Assembly (NCBI GenBank): GCA_030146875.1
Contig: JASLAX010000097.1
Coordinates: 1 to 15,869 of the forward strand
Direction of reading: 5' to 3'
DNA: 15,869 nt
From: Longimicrobiaceae bacterium
GTDB lineage: Bacteria; Gemmatimonadota; Gemmatimonadetes; Longimicrobiales; Longimicrobiaceae
The position numbers and the translations under genes are program-made. Shown in pieces: positions 8,202 through 14,148 of this stretch; position 1 is the first letter of the stretch, and the number at the start of each line of letters is the position of its first letter. The notes under the pieces are model-generated. The model was not told where the DNA came from. It saw nothing but the letters and a program-made list of their open reading frames with translations, and made no database searches.

Positions 8202-9659
8202 GTGAACGTCGCACGACTGCTGCTGCCCGCCCTGCGCTGGAGCGCCGACACCGGCTGGGAGGGGTTCCGCGAGACCATCGAGCACGGCCTGGCCCGCGGC
8301 GTGGGGGGCTTCATCCTGTTCGGGGGCGAGGCCGCTTCGGTCCACGCGCTCACCTCGGACCTGCACCGCCGGTCGCGGCACCCGCTGCTGGTGGCCAGCG
8401 ACCTGGAGCGCGGCGCCGGCCAGCAGTTCCGCGGCGCCACCCCGCTCCCGCCGGCCGCCGCCCTGGGGTCGCTGGACGACGCCGAGGTGGCGGAGCGCGC
8501 GGGCGAGCTGACCGCCCGCGAGGCGCGCGCCCTGGGGGTGAACTGGGTCTACGCCCCGGTGGCCGACGTGGACCTGGAGCCCGAGAACCCCATCATCGGG
8601 GTGCGGGCGTTCGGCACGGACGCGGGGCGCGTCTCCGAGCAGGTGGCGGCGTGGGTGCGCGGGTGCGCCCGCGGCGGCGCCCTCTCCTGCGCCAAGCACT
8701 TCCCCGGGCACGGGCGCACGGTGGGCGACTCGCACATCGAGCGCCCCTGCGTGCGCGTGTCCCGCCAGGAGCTGGAGGAGGACCTGCGCCCCTTCCGGGC
8801 GGCGGTGGAGGCGGGGGTGGACTCGGTGATGACGGCCCACGTCTGCTACCCGGCGCTGGACGGCGAGGACACGGCCGCCACGCTCTCGTCCCCCATCCTG
8901 GAGGGCCTGCTGCGGCGCGAGATGGGCTTCCGCGGCCTGGTGGTGACGGACGCCCTGATCATGGACGGGCTGACGGAGGGCACCACCGAGGCGACGGCCG
9001 CCGTGGAGGCGCTCGCCGCCGGCTGCGACGCGCTGCTCTACCCGCAGGACGCGGACTCCGTGATCGCGGAGGTGGAGGCGGCGCTGGCCGACGGGCGGCT
9101 GGACCGCGCCCGGGTGGAGGACGCGCTGGCGTGCATGGCCGCGGCGGCGGAGCGCGTCGCCGGCCCCGGCGACGGGGGGGTGGGGGCGGAGGAGGACCGC
9201 CGCTGGTCGCTGGAGACGGGGGTGCGCTCGCTCCGCACCATCCGCGGCGAGCCCTCGCTCCCCGCCGGCCCGGTGCGGCTGGAGGTGATCGAGGACGACG
9301 CGGGCGGCCCCTACCCCCCGTACCCGCGCGGCGCCTTCCCGGCCGCCCTGCAGGCCGCGGGGGTGGAGATCTCGGACGGGGGGACGCCGCTGGTGGTCCT
9401 CTACTCCGACATCCGCGCCTGGAAGGGCCGCCCCGGGATCTCCGCCGGCGCCCGCGAGGCGGTGCGGGCGCTCACGGACGAGCACCCGGATGCCACGGTG
9501 GTCCTATTCTCGCACCCGCGCCTGGCGGACGAGATCCCCACCGCGCGGCACCTGCTGGGGGCGTGGGGAGGCGAGGGGATCATGCAGGAGGCGGCGGTGG
9601 CGTGGCTCACCGGCCGCACCGGCGGCCTGCCGACGTTCTCGGTGGGGGTGGATCGGTAG
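8202..9659 (+). CDS. nagZ: Beta-N-acetylhexosaminidase, GH3 (NagZ type)
   Basis: The gene encodes 485 aa. The enzyme should remove GlcNAc from GlcNAc-anhydroMurNAc(-peptides). GH3 motifs: FILFGGE (38-43), ASDLERGAGQQF (65-76), the NagZ signature AKHFPGHG (164-171) followed by GDSHIERP (175-182) carrying the D176/H178 general acid/base dyad, and TDALIMDG (249-256) with nucleophile D250. There is no signal peptide, so it should be cytoplasmic, consistent with import by AmpG. The catalytic barrel ends near residue 335. About 150 further residues follow, more than in the 341-aa E. coli enzyme but fewer than in two-domain NagZ of Bacillus; this tail looks like a reduced GH3 C-terminal domain (LVVLYSDIRAWKGRPGIS; ATVVLFSHPRLADEIP). 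The GTG start has a GAGGAG site 8 nt upstream. Confidence 0.93.
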   Translation: MNVARLLLPALRWSADTGWEGFRETIEHGLARGVGGFILFGGEAASVHALTSDLHRRSRHPLLVASDLERGAGQQFRGATPLPPAAALGSLDDAEVAERAGELTAREARALGVNWVYAPVADVDLEPENPIIGVRAFGTDAGRVSEQVAAWVRGCARGGALSCAKHFPGHGRTVGDSHIERPCVRVSRQELEEDLRPFRAAVEAGVDSVMTAHVCYPALDGEDTAATLSSPILEGLLRREMGFRGLVVTDALIMDGLTEGTTEATAAVEALAAGCDALLYPQDADSVIAEVEAALADGRLDRARVEDALACMAAAAERVAGPGDGGVGAEEDRRWSLETGVRSLRTIRGEPSLPAGPVRLEVIEDDAGGPYPPYPRGAFPAALQAAGVEISDGGTPLVVLYSDIRAWKGRPGISAGAREAVRALTDEHPDATVVLFSHPRLADEIPTARHLLGAWGGEGIMQEAAVAWLTGRTGGLPTFSVGVDR

Positions 9660-10052
9660 GGGAGGGGCGAGCGGCGGGCCCTCACCGGGCGGGCTCGGTC
9701 GGCCTGGGCTCGTTTCCTTCACCCGGCGTGAGAGCCCGCCACCCTCTCCCACGACGGGGAGAGGGAACGGGATGGTCGCGGCTCCGCGGCGCTCGCCGGA
9801 GCCGCGCGATTCCGTCGGCGAGTCGCGCCGATGCGACGCCGCGCCTCCGCCGGAGCGGGCGGACGGCCGGTGCATCGGAACCCCTTCGCGCTGCGGCCGG
9901 AGGGGTTCGTCGTTCCGGGGTACCCGTCGCGTCATCGGCGGAGCGAGAGTCGCGGGGGTCGGAGCGGCCCGCCCCTGAGCCGGAGGAACCCGCGCCGTGG
10001 TGCCGATCTTGCCCGGACGCCACGGCCGGGGACGCGCTGTCCAACCCAGGGT
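9660..10052. other. Non-coding stretch with hairpins between nagZ and ampG
   Basis: I find no supportable gene in about 390 bases. The stretch holds three inverted repeats: 9742-9765 (9-bp stem), 9777-9806 (10-bp perfect stem, 10-nt loop) and 9878-9908 (11-bp stem with one wobble). The phrase CACCCTCTCCC with GGGAGAGGG is typical of dispersed REP-like intergenic elements in GC-rich bacteria. It may also terminate nagZ and carry the ampG promoter. Confidence 0.55.
9742..9765. repeat. REP-like inverted repeat
   Basis: CCCTCTCCC and GGGAGAGGG form a perfect 9-bp stem around the 6-nt loop ACGACG. Only one copy lies in the window, so the dispersed-repeat identity is inferred. Confidence 0.45.
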
Positions 10053-10059
10053 GGAGGAG
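10053..10059 (+). promoter_or_regulatory. Ribosome binding site deciding the ampG start
   Basis: GGAGGAG lies 6 nt before the GTG at 10066. This favours that start over the upstream GTG at 9997, which has no such site. Confidence 0.75.
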
Positions 10060-10065
10060 AAGACG

Positions 10066-11379
10066 GTGAGAGACGACCGCTCGCGCTCGGTGCTGGGGGT
10101 CTTCGGGCAGCGTAAGATGATGGCCCTGCTCGTCCTGGGCTTCTCGTCGGGGATGCCGCTGTTCCTGACCAGCAAGACCCTGCAGGCGTGGATGACGGTG
10201 GAGGGCGTGGACCTGGCCACCGTGGGCAAGGTGAGCTGGCTGGCGCTGCCGTACACCCTCAAGTTCCTGTGGGCGCCGGTCCTGGACCGCTACATCCCGC
10301 CGTTCCTGGGGCGGCGTCGCGGGTGGCTGCTGATCACCCAGGTGCTCCTGGGGGTGCTGATCGCGGCGATGTCGCTGCACAACCCCAAGGAGGCGCTGTT
10401 CATCCTGTTCGTGAACACGCTCCTGATCGCCTTCTTCAGCGCCACGCAGGACATCGCGGTGGACGCGTACAGCGTGGACGTGCTGGACGACCGCGAACTG
10501 GGCGCGGGGGCGTCGCTCAAGGTGATGGGGTACCGCATCGCGCTGATCCTCACCGGCGGGGTGGCGCTGGTGATGGCCGACCGGATGCCGTGGGGCACGG
10601 TCTACATCATCATGGGCGCCTTCATGATCGTGGGCGTGCTGGCCACGCTGATGGCGCCGGAGCCGGTGCTGCGCGAAGGGCCGCCCGCCACGCTGGGCGA
10701 CGCGGTCGTCAAGCCGTTCATGGAGTTCTACAACCGCGCCGGGCCGGCGATGGGGCCGCTGCTGCTGCTGTTCATCATCCTGTACTCCATGGCCGACCGG
10801 TTCGTGCAGAACATGGCCAACCCGTTCCTGCTGGACGTGGGCTACACGCTCACGGAGGTGGGGGCCATCACGCAGGCGCTGGGGCTGGCGGCGACCATCG
10901 CGGGCGTCCTGGTGGGCGGCGCGTTCATCGCCAAGCTGGGCATCAACCGCTCGCTCTGGATCCTGGCCGTCATCCAGATGGCCAGCAACCTGGCGTACTA
11001 CCTGCTGGCCGTGCGGCCCAAGAGCCTGTCGCTGCTCACCGGCGCCATCCTGGTGGAGAACTTCAGCGGCGGGCTGGTGACGGCGGGGTTCGTGGCGTTC
11101 ATGATGTCGCTGTGCAGCCGCCAGTTCTCCGCGACACAGTTCGCGCTGCTCAGCAGCTTCATGGCGTTCGCCCGCGACTTCGTCGCCGGTTTCGCGGGCG
11201 GCATCGCCGAGGCCACGGGATGGCCCCAGTTCTTCCTGATCAGCATCGCCGTGGGGATCCCGGCGCTGCTGCTGCTGCCGATCGTGGCGCCGCTGACCCG
11301 CGACAACCCGCGAGGCGCGGCGGAGCACACCGGCGAGACGGAGGACGACCCCCGGGGGCCGCTCCCCGCGCCCGGCTGA
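10066..11379 (+). CDS. ampG: AmpG-family muropeptide permease (MFS)
   Basis: The gene encodes 437 aa from the GTG at 10066. AmpG is the inner-membrane major-facilitator permease that imports GlcNAc-anhydroMurNAc-peptides for recycling. The AmpG-type N-terminus is clear: LVLGFSSGMPLFLTSKTLQA (23-42), LPYTLKFLWAPVLDRY (61-76), then the loop IPPFLGRRRGW (77-87) at the MFS motif-A position. FFSATQDIAVDAYSVDVL, further on, is also characteristic of the family. About 12 membrane helices can be counted, against 14 in the 491-aa E. coli protein. The neighbouring murQ, anmK and nagZ support the assignment. The gene is separated from nagZ by 400 bp, so it may have its own promoter, and it is followed by a 19-bp terminator stem. 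Its last nine bases begin a sequence that recurs at 12254. Confidence 0.93.
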   Translation: MRDDRSRSVLGVFGQRKMMALLVLGFSSGMPLFLTSKTLQAWMTVEGVDLATVGKVSWLALPYTLKFLWAPVLDRYIPPFLGRRRGWLLITQVLLGVLIAAMSLHNPKEALFILFVNTLLIAFFSATQDIAVDAYSVDVLDDRELGAGASLKVMGYRIALILTGGVALVMADRMPWGTVYIIMGAFMIVGVLATLMAPEPVLREGPPATLGDAVVKPFMEFYNRAGPAMGPLLLLFIILYSMADRFVQNMANPFLLDVGYTLTEVGAITQALGLAATIAGVLVGGAFIAKLGINRSLWILAVIQMASNLAYYLLAVRPKSLSLLTGAILVENFSGGLVTAGFVAFMMSLCSRQFSATQFALLSSFMAFARDFVAGFAGGIAEATGWPQFFLISIAVGIPALLLLPIVAPLTRDNPRGAAEHTGETEDDPRGPLPAPG

Positions 11380-11402
11380 TCGCCGTCGGACGGACCCGTC
11401 CC

Positions 11403-11444
11403 CGCGAAGACGCCGGCGCGGCCCTCCGCGCCGGCGTCTTCGCG
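11403..11444 (+). terminator. ampG terminator
   Basis: A perfect 19-bp stem (11403-11421 with 11426-11444) encloses the loop CCCT. Almost the same hairpin recurs at 12285-12322. Confidence 0.8.
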
Positions 11445-11732
11445 TTCCGCACCACGCTGCCGCGACCGGTGCCTGCCCGACCGTGAGCGCCATTTCCGCC
11501 GTCCCGGTGCCCTCTCCTCGGCGACCGTCGCAAGAAGAGCCTTGCGGAACGAAGATTCCGGAAATGATATTGCGGCGTCGGTGCCGTTCGCGGGCTGTGT
11601 GTCCCCCGCGCTTCCTTGTTCGATGCGCCGCGCGACGCACGGCGCCGACGCCCCCCGGAGATGACGGCGCCCGCCGCGCTCCGCCCCTTCTGCCCGGCGT
11701 GCCGGGCTACCCACCCACACGGTGAGGTCGCG
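11445..11732 (+). promoter_or_regulatory. Upstream region of peptide gene 1
   Basis: These 288 bases show no gene. A less GC-rich island around 11540-11572 contains the palindromic TTCCGGAA (in TTCCGGAAA, 11556-11564), which recurs upstream of peptide gene 3 (12470-12478) and in part upstream of gene 7 (14215-14224). It is a candidate promoter or operator. A 6-bp hairpin (11692-11707) precedes CCCACACGGTGAGG, and a similar arrangement precedes gene 3. GGTGAGG (11721-11727) is the ribosome binding site, 5 nt from the ATG. Confidence 0.45.
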
Positions 11733-11900
11733 ATGCAGAAGCTCAAGCTGGACCTGGACTCCCTCGAGGTCGCGTCGTTCGAGGTCTCGACCGAGGAGAC
11801 GGCGACTCGCGGAACGGTGGACGGGCAGATCCTGCCGCTCCTGATCTTCACCCGGGCAGTCTACGTGGGCTATCAGCTCGGGCAGGCGGCCGCCGGCTGA
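11733..11900 (+). CDS. Leader-bearing small peptide 1 (RiPP-precursor-like, type A)
   Basis: The gene encodes 55 aa. The shared leader has K3, L6, L11, V13, S15-F16 and R26-G-T-V29, then D-G-Q. The remaining 23 residues (ILPLLIFTRAVYVGYQLGQ and a short tail) are hydrophobic, with a G-x-x-x-G (GYQLG) and no Cys. The ATG at 11733 is chosen because the leader starts there in all ten paralogs and a GGTGAGG site precedes it; the open frame further upstream is not conserved. The leader resembles, from memory, that of pinensin-family lanthipeptides. A peptide without Cys cannot form lanthionine, so the mature product is unknown. GxxxG motifs are also found in two-peptide bacteriocins. Confidence 0.85.
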   Translation: MQKLKLDLDSLEVASFEVSTEETATRGTVDGQILPLLIFTRAVYVGYQLGQAAAG

Positions 11901-11915
11901 CCTGGCGCATCGGGC

Positions 11916-11954
11916 GCAGCGGCCGGCGTGAATCCCGTTCTCGCCGGCCGCTGC
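11916..11954 (+). terminator. Hairpin after peptide gene 1
   Basis: A perfect 13-bp stem (11916-11928 with 11942-11954) has a 13-nt loop and is followed by CCTTCC. It is a probable terminator separating peptide genes 1 and 2. Confidence 0.6.
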
Positions 11955-12058
11955 CCTTCCGCGGGAGAGCGGCGGAGGAACTTTGCGGCGGGAAAGGTTT
12001 ATGGGCGCGAACGGAGCAGTCGAATCCGCCCCCCGCCCTCCTTCACCGGACGTGACCC

Positions 12059-12232
12059 ATGCAGAAGATCAAGCTCGACCTGGACGCGCTCACCGTGGCG
12101 TCGTTCGCCACCGCCGACGAGGAGACCTCCACCCGTGGAACCGTGGAAGGGCAGGCGGTGATCACGACGGTGACCACGGCGGGGCCGCTGGCCGACTGGG
12201 CGCTGAGCTGGCTGATCGCCTGCTCGCGGTAG
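12059..12232 (+). CDS. Leader-bearing small peptide 2 (type B)
   Basis: The gene encodes 57 aa. The leader is MQKIKLDLDALTVASF with R26-G-T-V and E-G-Q. The 25-residue C-terminus starts AVITTVTTAGPLADWALSWL and ends with a single Cys in IACSR. It is rich in Thr, then amphipathic with two Trp. The closest relative is frameshifted peptide 4, with which it shares an almost identical stretch of some 45 bases across the start codon. The ATG is preceded by GGACGTGACCC, a weak ribosome binding site. About 60 nt upstream a conserved GGGAAAGGTTT (also before gene 4) follows GGAACTTT and may be the promoter. One Cys allows at most one thioether ring or a disulfide dimer; the mature form is unknown. Confidence 0.85.
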   Translation: MQKIKLDLDALTVASFATADEETSTRGTVEGQAVITTVTTAGPLADWALSWLIACSR

Positions 12233-12284
12233 CACGGGACGGGTGCGGGAGCACGGCTGATCGCCGTCTCCCTCGCGTGTCTCT

Positions 12285-12322
12285 CGAAGACGCCGGCGCG
12301 GCCCTCCGCGCCGGCGTCTTCG
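12285..12322 (+). terminator. Terminator after peptide gene 2
   Basis: A perfect 17-bp stem (12285-12301 with 12306-12322) encloses the loop CCCT. The core is identical to the ampG terminator about 880 bp upstream. Confidence 0.8.
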
Positions 12323-12631
12323 CGTCCACCTGGCGCGGTGCGTTCCCGCCGCGCCGCGTCAGCTCGCCGTCCCCCCCCGCTGGCCTTCGGAGGTCCTTCG
12401 CCGCCTCGGCGCCGGCGTGGTGTGAGACCCTCCATGTGTTGCCCTCATACGAGCGTTGTGGCATGAATCTTCCGGAAAGGATGAGGCGACGACCGCGTAG
12501 CCACGCGGCTACCCGAGAGGGCTGGCGCGGGTAGCCCGCCGCCCCGGCCGTTGCCCGGTTCACGGGCCGGCGAGCGCCGGCCCGTCTCCGCCCGGTACCG
12601 GCCGGGCACCACCCACACCGGTGAGGACGCC
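12323..12631 (+). promoter_or_regulatory. Upstream region of peptide gene 3
   Basis: No gene is seen here. TTCCGGAAA (12470-12478) lies 162 nt before the ATG in an AT-richer island, matching gene 1. A small hairpin (12497-12512), a strong 10-bp hairpin (12562-12585, loop GAGC) and a 6-bp GCCCGG/CCGGGC hairpin (12590-12607) follow. The last precedes ACCCACACCGGTGAGG as in gene 1. GGTGAGG (12620-12626) is the ribosome binding site. The structured 5' untranslated region could attenuate expression. Confidence 0.45.
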
Positions 12632-12805
12632 ATGCACAAGCTCAAGCTGGACCTGGACGCCCTGGAGGTCTCGTCGTTCGAGGTCTCGAACGAGGACACC
12701 GAGACGCGCGGGACGGTGGAGGGGCATGTCACGCCCATCATCGTGTCGGGTGTGTTGATCCGCGGTTTCATGCTCGGGTACCAGATCGGGCAGGCGGTCT
12801 CCTGA
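12632..12805 (+). CDS. Leader-bearing small peptide 3 (type A)
   Basis: The gene encodes 57 aa and is the duplicate of peptide 1. The leader is MHKLKLDLDALEVSSF with R26-G-T-V, then E-G-H. The C-terminus VTPIIVSGVLIRGFMLGYQ continues IGQAVS. It has two consecutive G-x-x-x-G motifs (GFMLG and GYQIG) and no Cys. The shared ending GYQ[LI]GQA with peptide 1 shows selection on the C-terminus as well as the leader. GGTGAGG sits 5 nt before the ATG. No terminator is visible between it and gene 4. Confidence 0.85.
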   Translation: MHKLKLDLDALEVSSFEVSNEDTETRGTVEGHVTPIIVSGVLIRGFMLGYQIGQAVS

Positions 12806-12912
12806 CCGCCGGGGGAGCGCCAGGCGCGGGCGTGGAACCTTTTCGTCGGGAAAGGTTTGATTCCTGGAGCAGTATGCCGCCCCCCCTGCTCCTCCTTCAC
12901 CGGACGTGACCC

Positions 12913-13088
12913 ATGCAGAAGATCAAGCTCGACCTGGACTCGCTCACCGTGGCCTCGTTCGTCACCGTGGACTCCGACGCCGCCACCCGCGGGACCGTCG
13001 TGAGGGCCAGGCCCTCACGACGGTGACCACGGCCGGCCCGCTGGCCGACTGGGCCGTGAGCTGGCTGCTGGCCTGCAACGCCCGGTAG
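12913..13088 (+). pseudogene. Small peptide 4 (type B), frameshifted
   Basis: The leader MQKIKLDLDSLTVASF with R26-G-T-V is intact, but the frame then turns to VRARPSRR and stops at 13024-13026 after 37 aa. Another frame resumes the family sequence (GQALTTVTTAGPLADWAVSW, then LLACNAR) up to a stop at 13086-13088, matching peptide 2. The break falls exactly in a perfect palindrome (12994-13024). Reading GTGGAG in place of GTCGTGAG would restore one frame, so the change is a net +2. It could be a true pseudogene, an altered short product or an assembly error. The conserved upstream GGGAAAGGTTT and start region match gene 2. Confidence 0.8.
12994..13024. repeat. Perfect 31-bp palindrome at the frameshift of peptide 4
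   Basis: Arms ACCGTCGTGAGGGCC (12994-13008) and its exact reverse complement (13010-13024) flank a single A. Gene 2 lacks this palindrome at the same position. The left arm looks like a copy of the right one. Confidence 0.9.
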
Positions 13089-13138
13089 GCGTAGCGGGTG
13101 TGAAAGCCGCGCGCGGGATCGTTCCCGCGGGCGGCCGG

Positions 13139-13172
13139 AGCCGGCGCGGACACCCGTCCGCGCCGGCTTTCT
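13139..13172 (+). terminator. Terminator after peptide 4
   Basis: A perfect 12-bp stem (13139-13150 with 13157-13168) has a 6-nt loop and is followed by TTCT. Confidence 0.8.
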
Positions 13173-13205
13173 CGTGCTCGGCAGCGCCGTGACCGGCCCC
13201 GCGTC

Positions 13206-13224
13206 GTATCTGTCCGAAAACGTA
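13206..13224 (+). promoter_or_regulatory. Shared upstream element of peptide gene 5
   Basis: GTATCTGTCCGAAAACGTA is nearly repeated before gene 6 (13761-13778). It lies about 140 nt before the ATG, in an AT-richer patch just after the previous terminator. It is a candidate promoter or regulator site. Confidence 0.5.
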
Positions 13225-13346
13225 CGGCTGATACCTTGATCTCGTACGAGCCGGCCGTGCACCGGCCGGGACGTGCGCCCCGTGGCAGACCCGGGTTCCC
13301 CGGTCCGCCCTCGACGGAGCGTTCCTCGAAGGCAAGGGGGGGTCCC

Positions 13347-13517
13347 ATGCAGAAGCTGAAGCTGGAAGTGGAGTCGCTGGACGTGGTCTCGTTCGAGACG
13401 GGTGAGGGAGAGACGATGCGTGGGACCGTGGAGGCCAACTCCACGCCCGTGATCGCCGCGACGATCATCCTCAACGCCGCGCGAGTCGGGTACATGGTCG
13501 GAACGGCCCTCGCCTGA
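13347..13517 (+). CDS. Leader-bearing small peptide 5 (type A-like)
   Basis: The gene encodes 56 aa. The leader is MQKLKLEVESLDVVSF with R25-G-T-V, then E-A-N. The C-terminus STPVIAATIILNAARVGYM ends VGTALA. It has no Cys, a G-x-x-x-G (GYMVG), and a VGY[MQ] pattern shared with peptide 1. The distance from S15-F16 to R-G-T-V is one residue shorter than in peptides 1-4. AAGGGGGGG precedes the ATG as ribosome binding site. The gene is flanked by its own upstream element and a T-tailed terminator, so it is probably monocistronic. Confidence 0.85.
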   Translation: MQKLKLEVESLDVVSFETGEGETMRGTVEANSTPVIAATIILNAARVGYMVGTALA

Positions 13518-13567
13518 CCCGCGCACCCCGGCGCCCCTGGCCCCGGCGGTGAAGGCCGATGCACGAC

Positions 13568-13604
13568 GAGCCGCCGCGGAGACCCGTCCGCGGCGGCTCC
13601 TTTT
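13568..13604 (+). terminator. Terminator after peptide 5
   Basis: A perfect 13-bp stem (13568-13580 with 13587-13599) has a 6-nt loop and is followed by CTTTT. It is a classic intrinsic terminator. Confidence 0.85.
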
Positions 13605-13745
13605 CACGTCCGTACCCAGTCTGCACCTGCGCCCCTCTACGGCGGATTGGGAGCGATCTCCGCTCCCCTCACGCTCGCCGGGGCCGCCCTCCCGCCCCGC
13701 CGTCGACGCTTCCCGCATCACACGTGCGAGGCCGTACGCAGAATC
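13605..13745 (+). repeat. Decayed duplicate of the peptide 6 upstream region
   Basis: This stretch aligns with 13758-13887. Pairs include ACGGCGGATTGGGAGCG / ACGGCAGATTCGGAGCG, CGCCGTCGAC / CGCCGTAGAC and GAGGCCGTACGCAGAA / GAGGCCGTATGCAGAA. In this copy the start codon has become ACG (13736-13738) and the gene body is missing. It accounts for the 365-base gap between genes 5 and 6. Confidence 0.75.
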
Positions 13746-13760
13746 CGGCGGCTCTTGCAC

Positions 13761-13778
13761 GTATCGTCCGATAACGTT
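13761..13778 (+). promoter_or_regulatory. Shared upstream element of peptide gene 6
   Basis: GTATCGTCCGATAACGTT matches the element before gene 5 apart from a one-base gap and a few substitutions. It lies about 120 nt before the ATG. Confidence 0.5.
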
Positions 13779-13882
13779 AGTCTTCGTCCACACCCCCCAA
13801 CGGCAGATTCGGAGCGCTCGTCCTCACCCCCGGGGGACCGCTTCGCGCACCGCCGTAGACCCCCCCACATGAGTGAGGCCGT

Positions 13883-14050
13883 ATGCAGAAGCTGAAGCTG
13901 GACGTCGACTCGCTGGCCGTCGTTTCGTTCGAGACGGGCGAGGACACCACCACCCGCGGCACCGTGGAGGGCAACATGGTCACGGTGATCATCCTGACCA
14001 CCAGCAGCTCCCTCCTCACGCCCGGGCTCGTCGTCGAGCCCGTGGAGTAG
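13883..14050 (+). CDS. Leader-bearing small peptide 6 (Ser/Thr-rich)
   Basis: The gene encodes 55 aa. The leader is MQKLKLDVDSLAVVSF with R25-G-T-V, then E-G-N. The C-terminus MVTVIILTTSSSLLTPGLV ends VEPVE. It has the most Ser/Thr of the set (TTSSS and other sites) but no Cys, so dehydration would be possible and thioether closure would not. GAGTGAGG (13871-13878) is the ribosome binding site, 4 nt from the ATG. The core does not match the GxxxG or ADWA types. The gene has its own upstream element and terminator. Confidence 0.85.
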   Translation: MQKLKLDVDSLAVVSFETGEDTTTRGTVEGNMVTVIILTTSSSLLTPGLVVEPVE

Positions 14051-14113
14051 TTCGGCGCCACGCGACGGATGGTGGAATCGGAGGGCCTCCCGCGGTAGGC
14101 TCGCCGAAGGTGA

Positions 14114-14148
14114 CGGGAGCCGGTGCGGACTGCCCGCGCCGGCTCCCG
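14114..14148 (+). terminator. Hairpin after peptide 6
   Basis: A 15-bp stem with one G-U pair (14114-14128 with 14134-14148) has a 5-nt loop. No T-run follows. Confidence 0.65.

Larger units (their letters stand above)
11373..12253. repeat. Tandem duplication, copy 1 (~0.88 kb)
   Basis: This copy starts in the last codons of ampG (CGGCTGATCGCCGTC at 11373-11387), then holds a terminator hairpin, peptide gene 1 and peptide gene 2. The same order recurs from 12254. Offsets are about 881 for the start motif, 880 for the hairpin, 899 for the first peptide gene and 854 for the second. Confidence 0.75.
12254..13088. repeat. Tandem duplication, copy 2
   Basis: This copy begins with CGGCTGATCGCCGTC (12254-12268), which in copy 1 includes the end of ampG. 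It then repeats the terminator hairpin, a type A peptide gene (gene 3) and a type B gene (gene 4, frameshifted). The leftover ampG-end sequence shows the duplication boundary. Confidence 0.75.

Noticed and set aside
7953..9485. 510-codon minus-strand frame opposite nagZ
   Set aside because: It is a compositional shadow of nagZ, whose catalytic motifs are intact on the plus strand.
12906..13088. A separate 60-codon gene beginning at 12906
   Set aside because: Its first half is an out-of-frame reading of the peptide 4 leader. Only the second half is family-like, so it is the displaced frame of a frameshifted gene.
13868..13894. Nine-codon mini-frame overlapping the start of peptide gene 6
   Set aside because: ATG-AGT-GAG to TGA overlaps the ribosome binding site and start in another frame. 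No similar upstream frame precedes the other paralogs, so chance is the simplest explanation.
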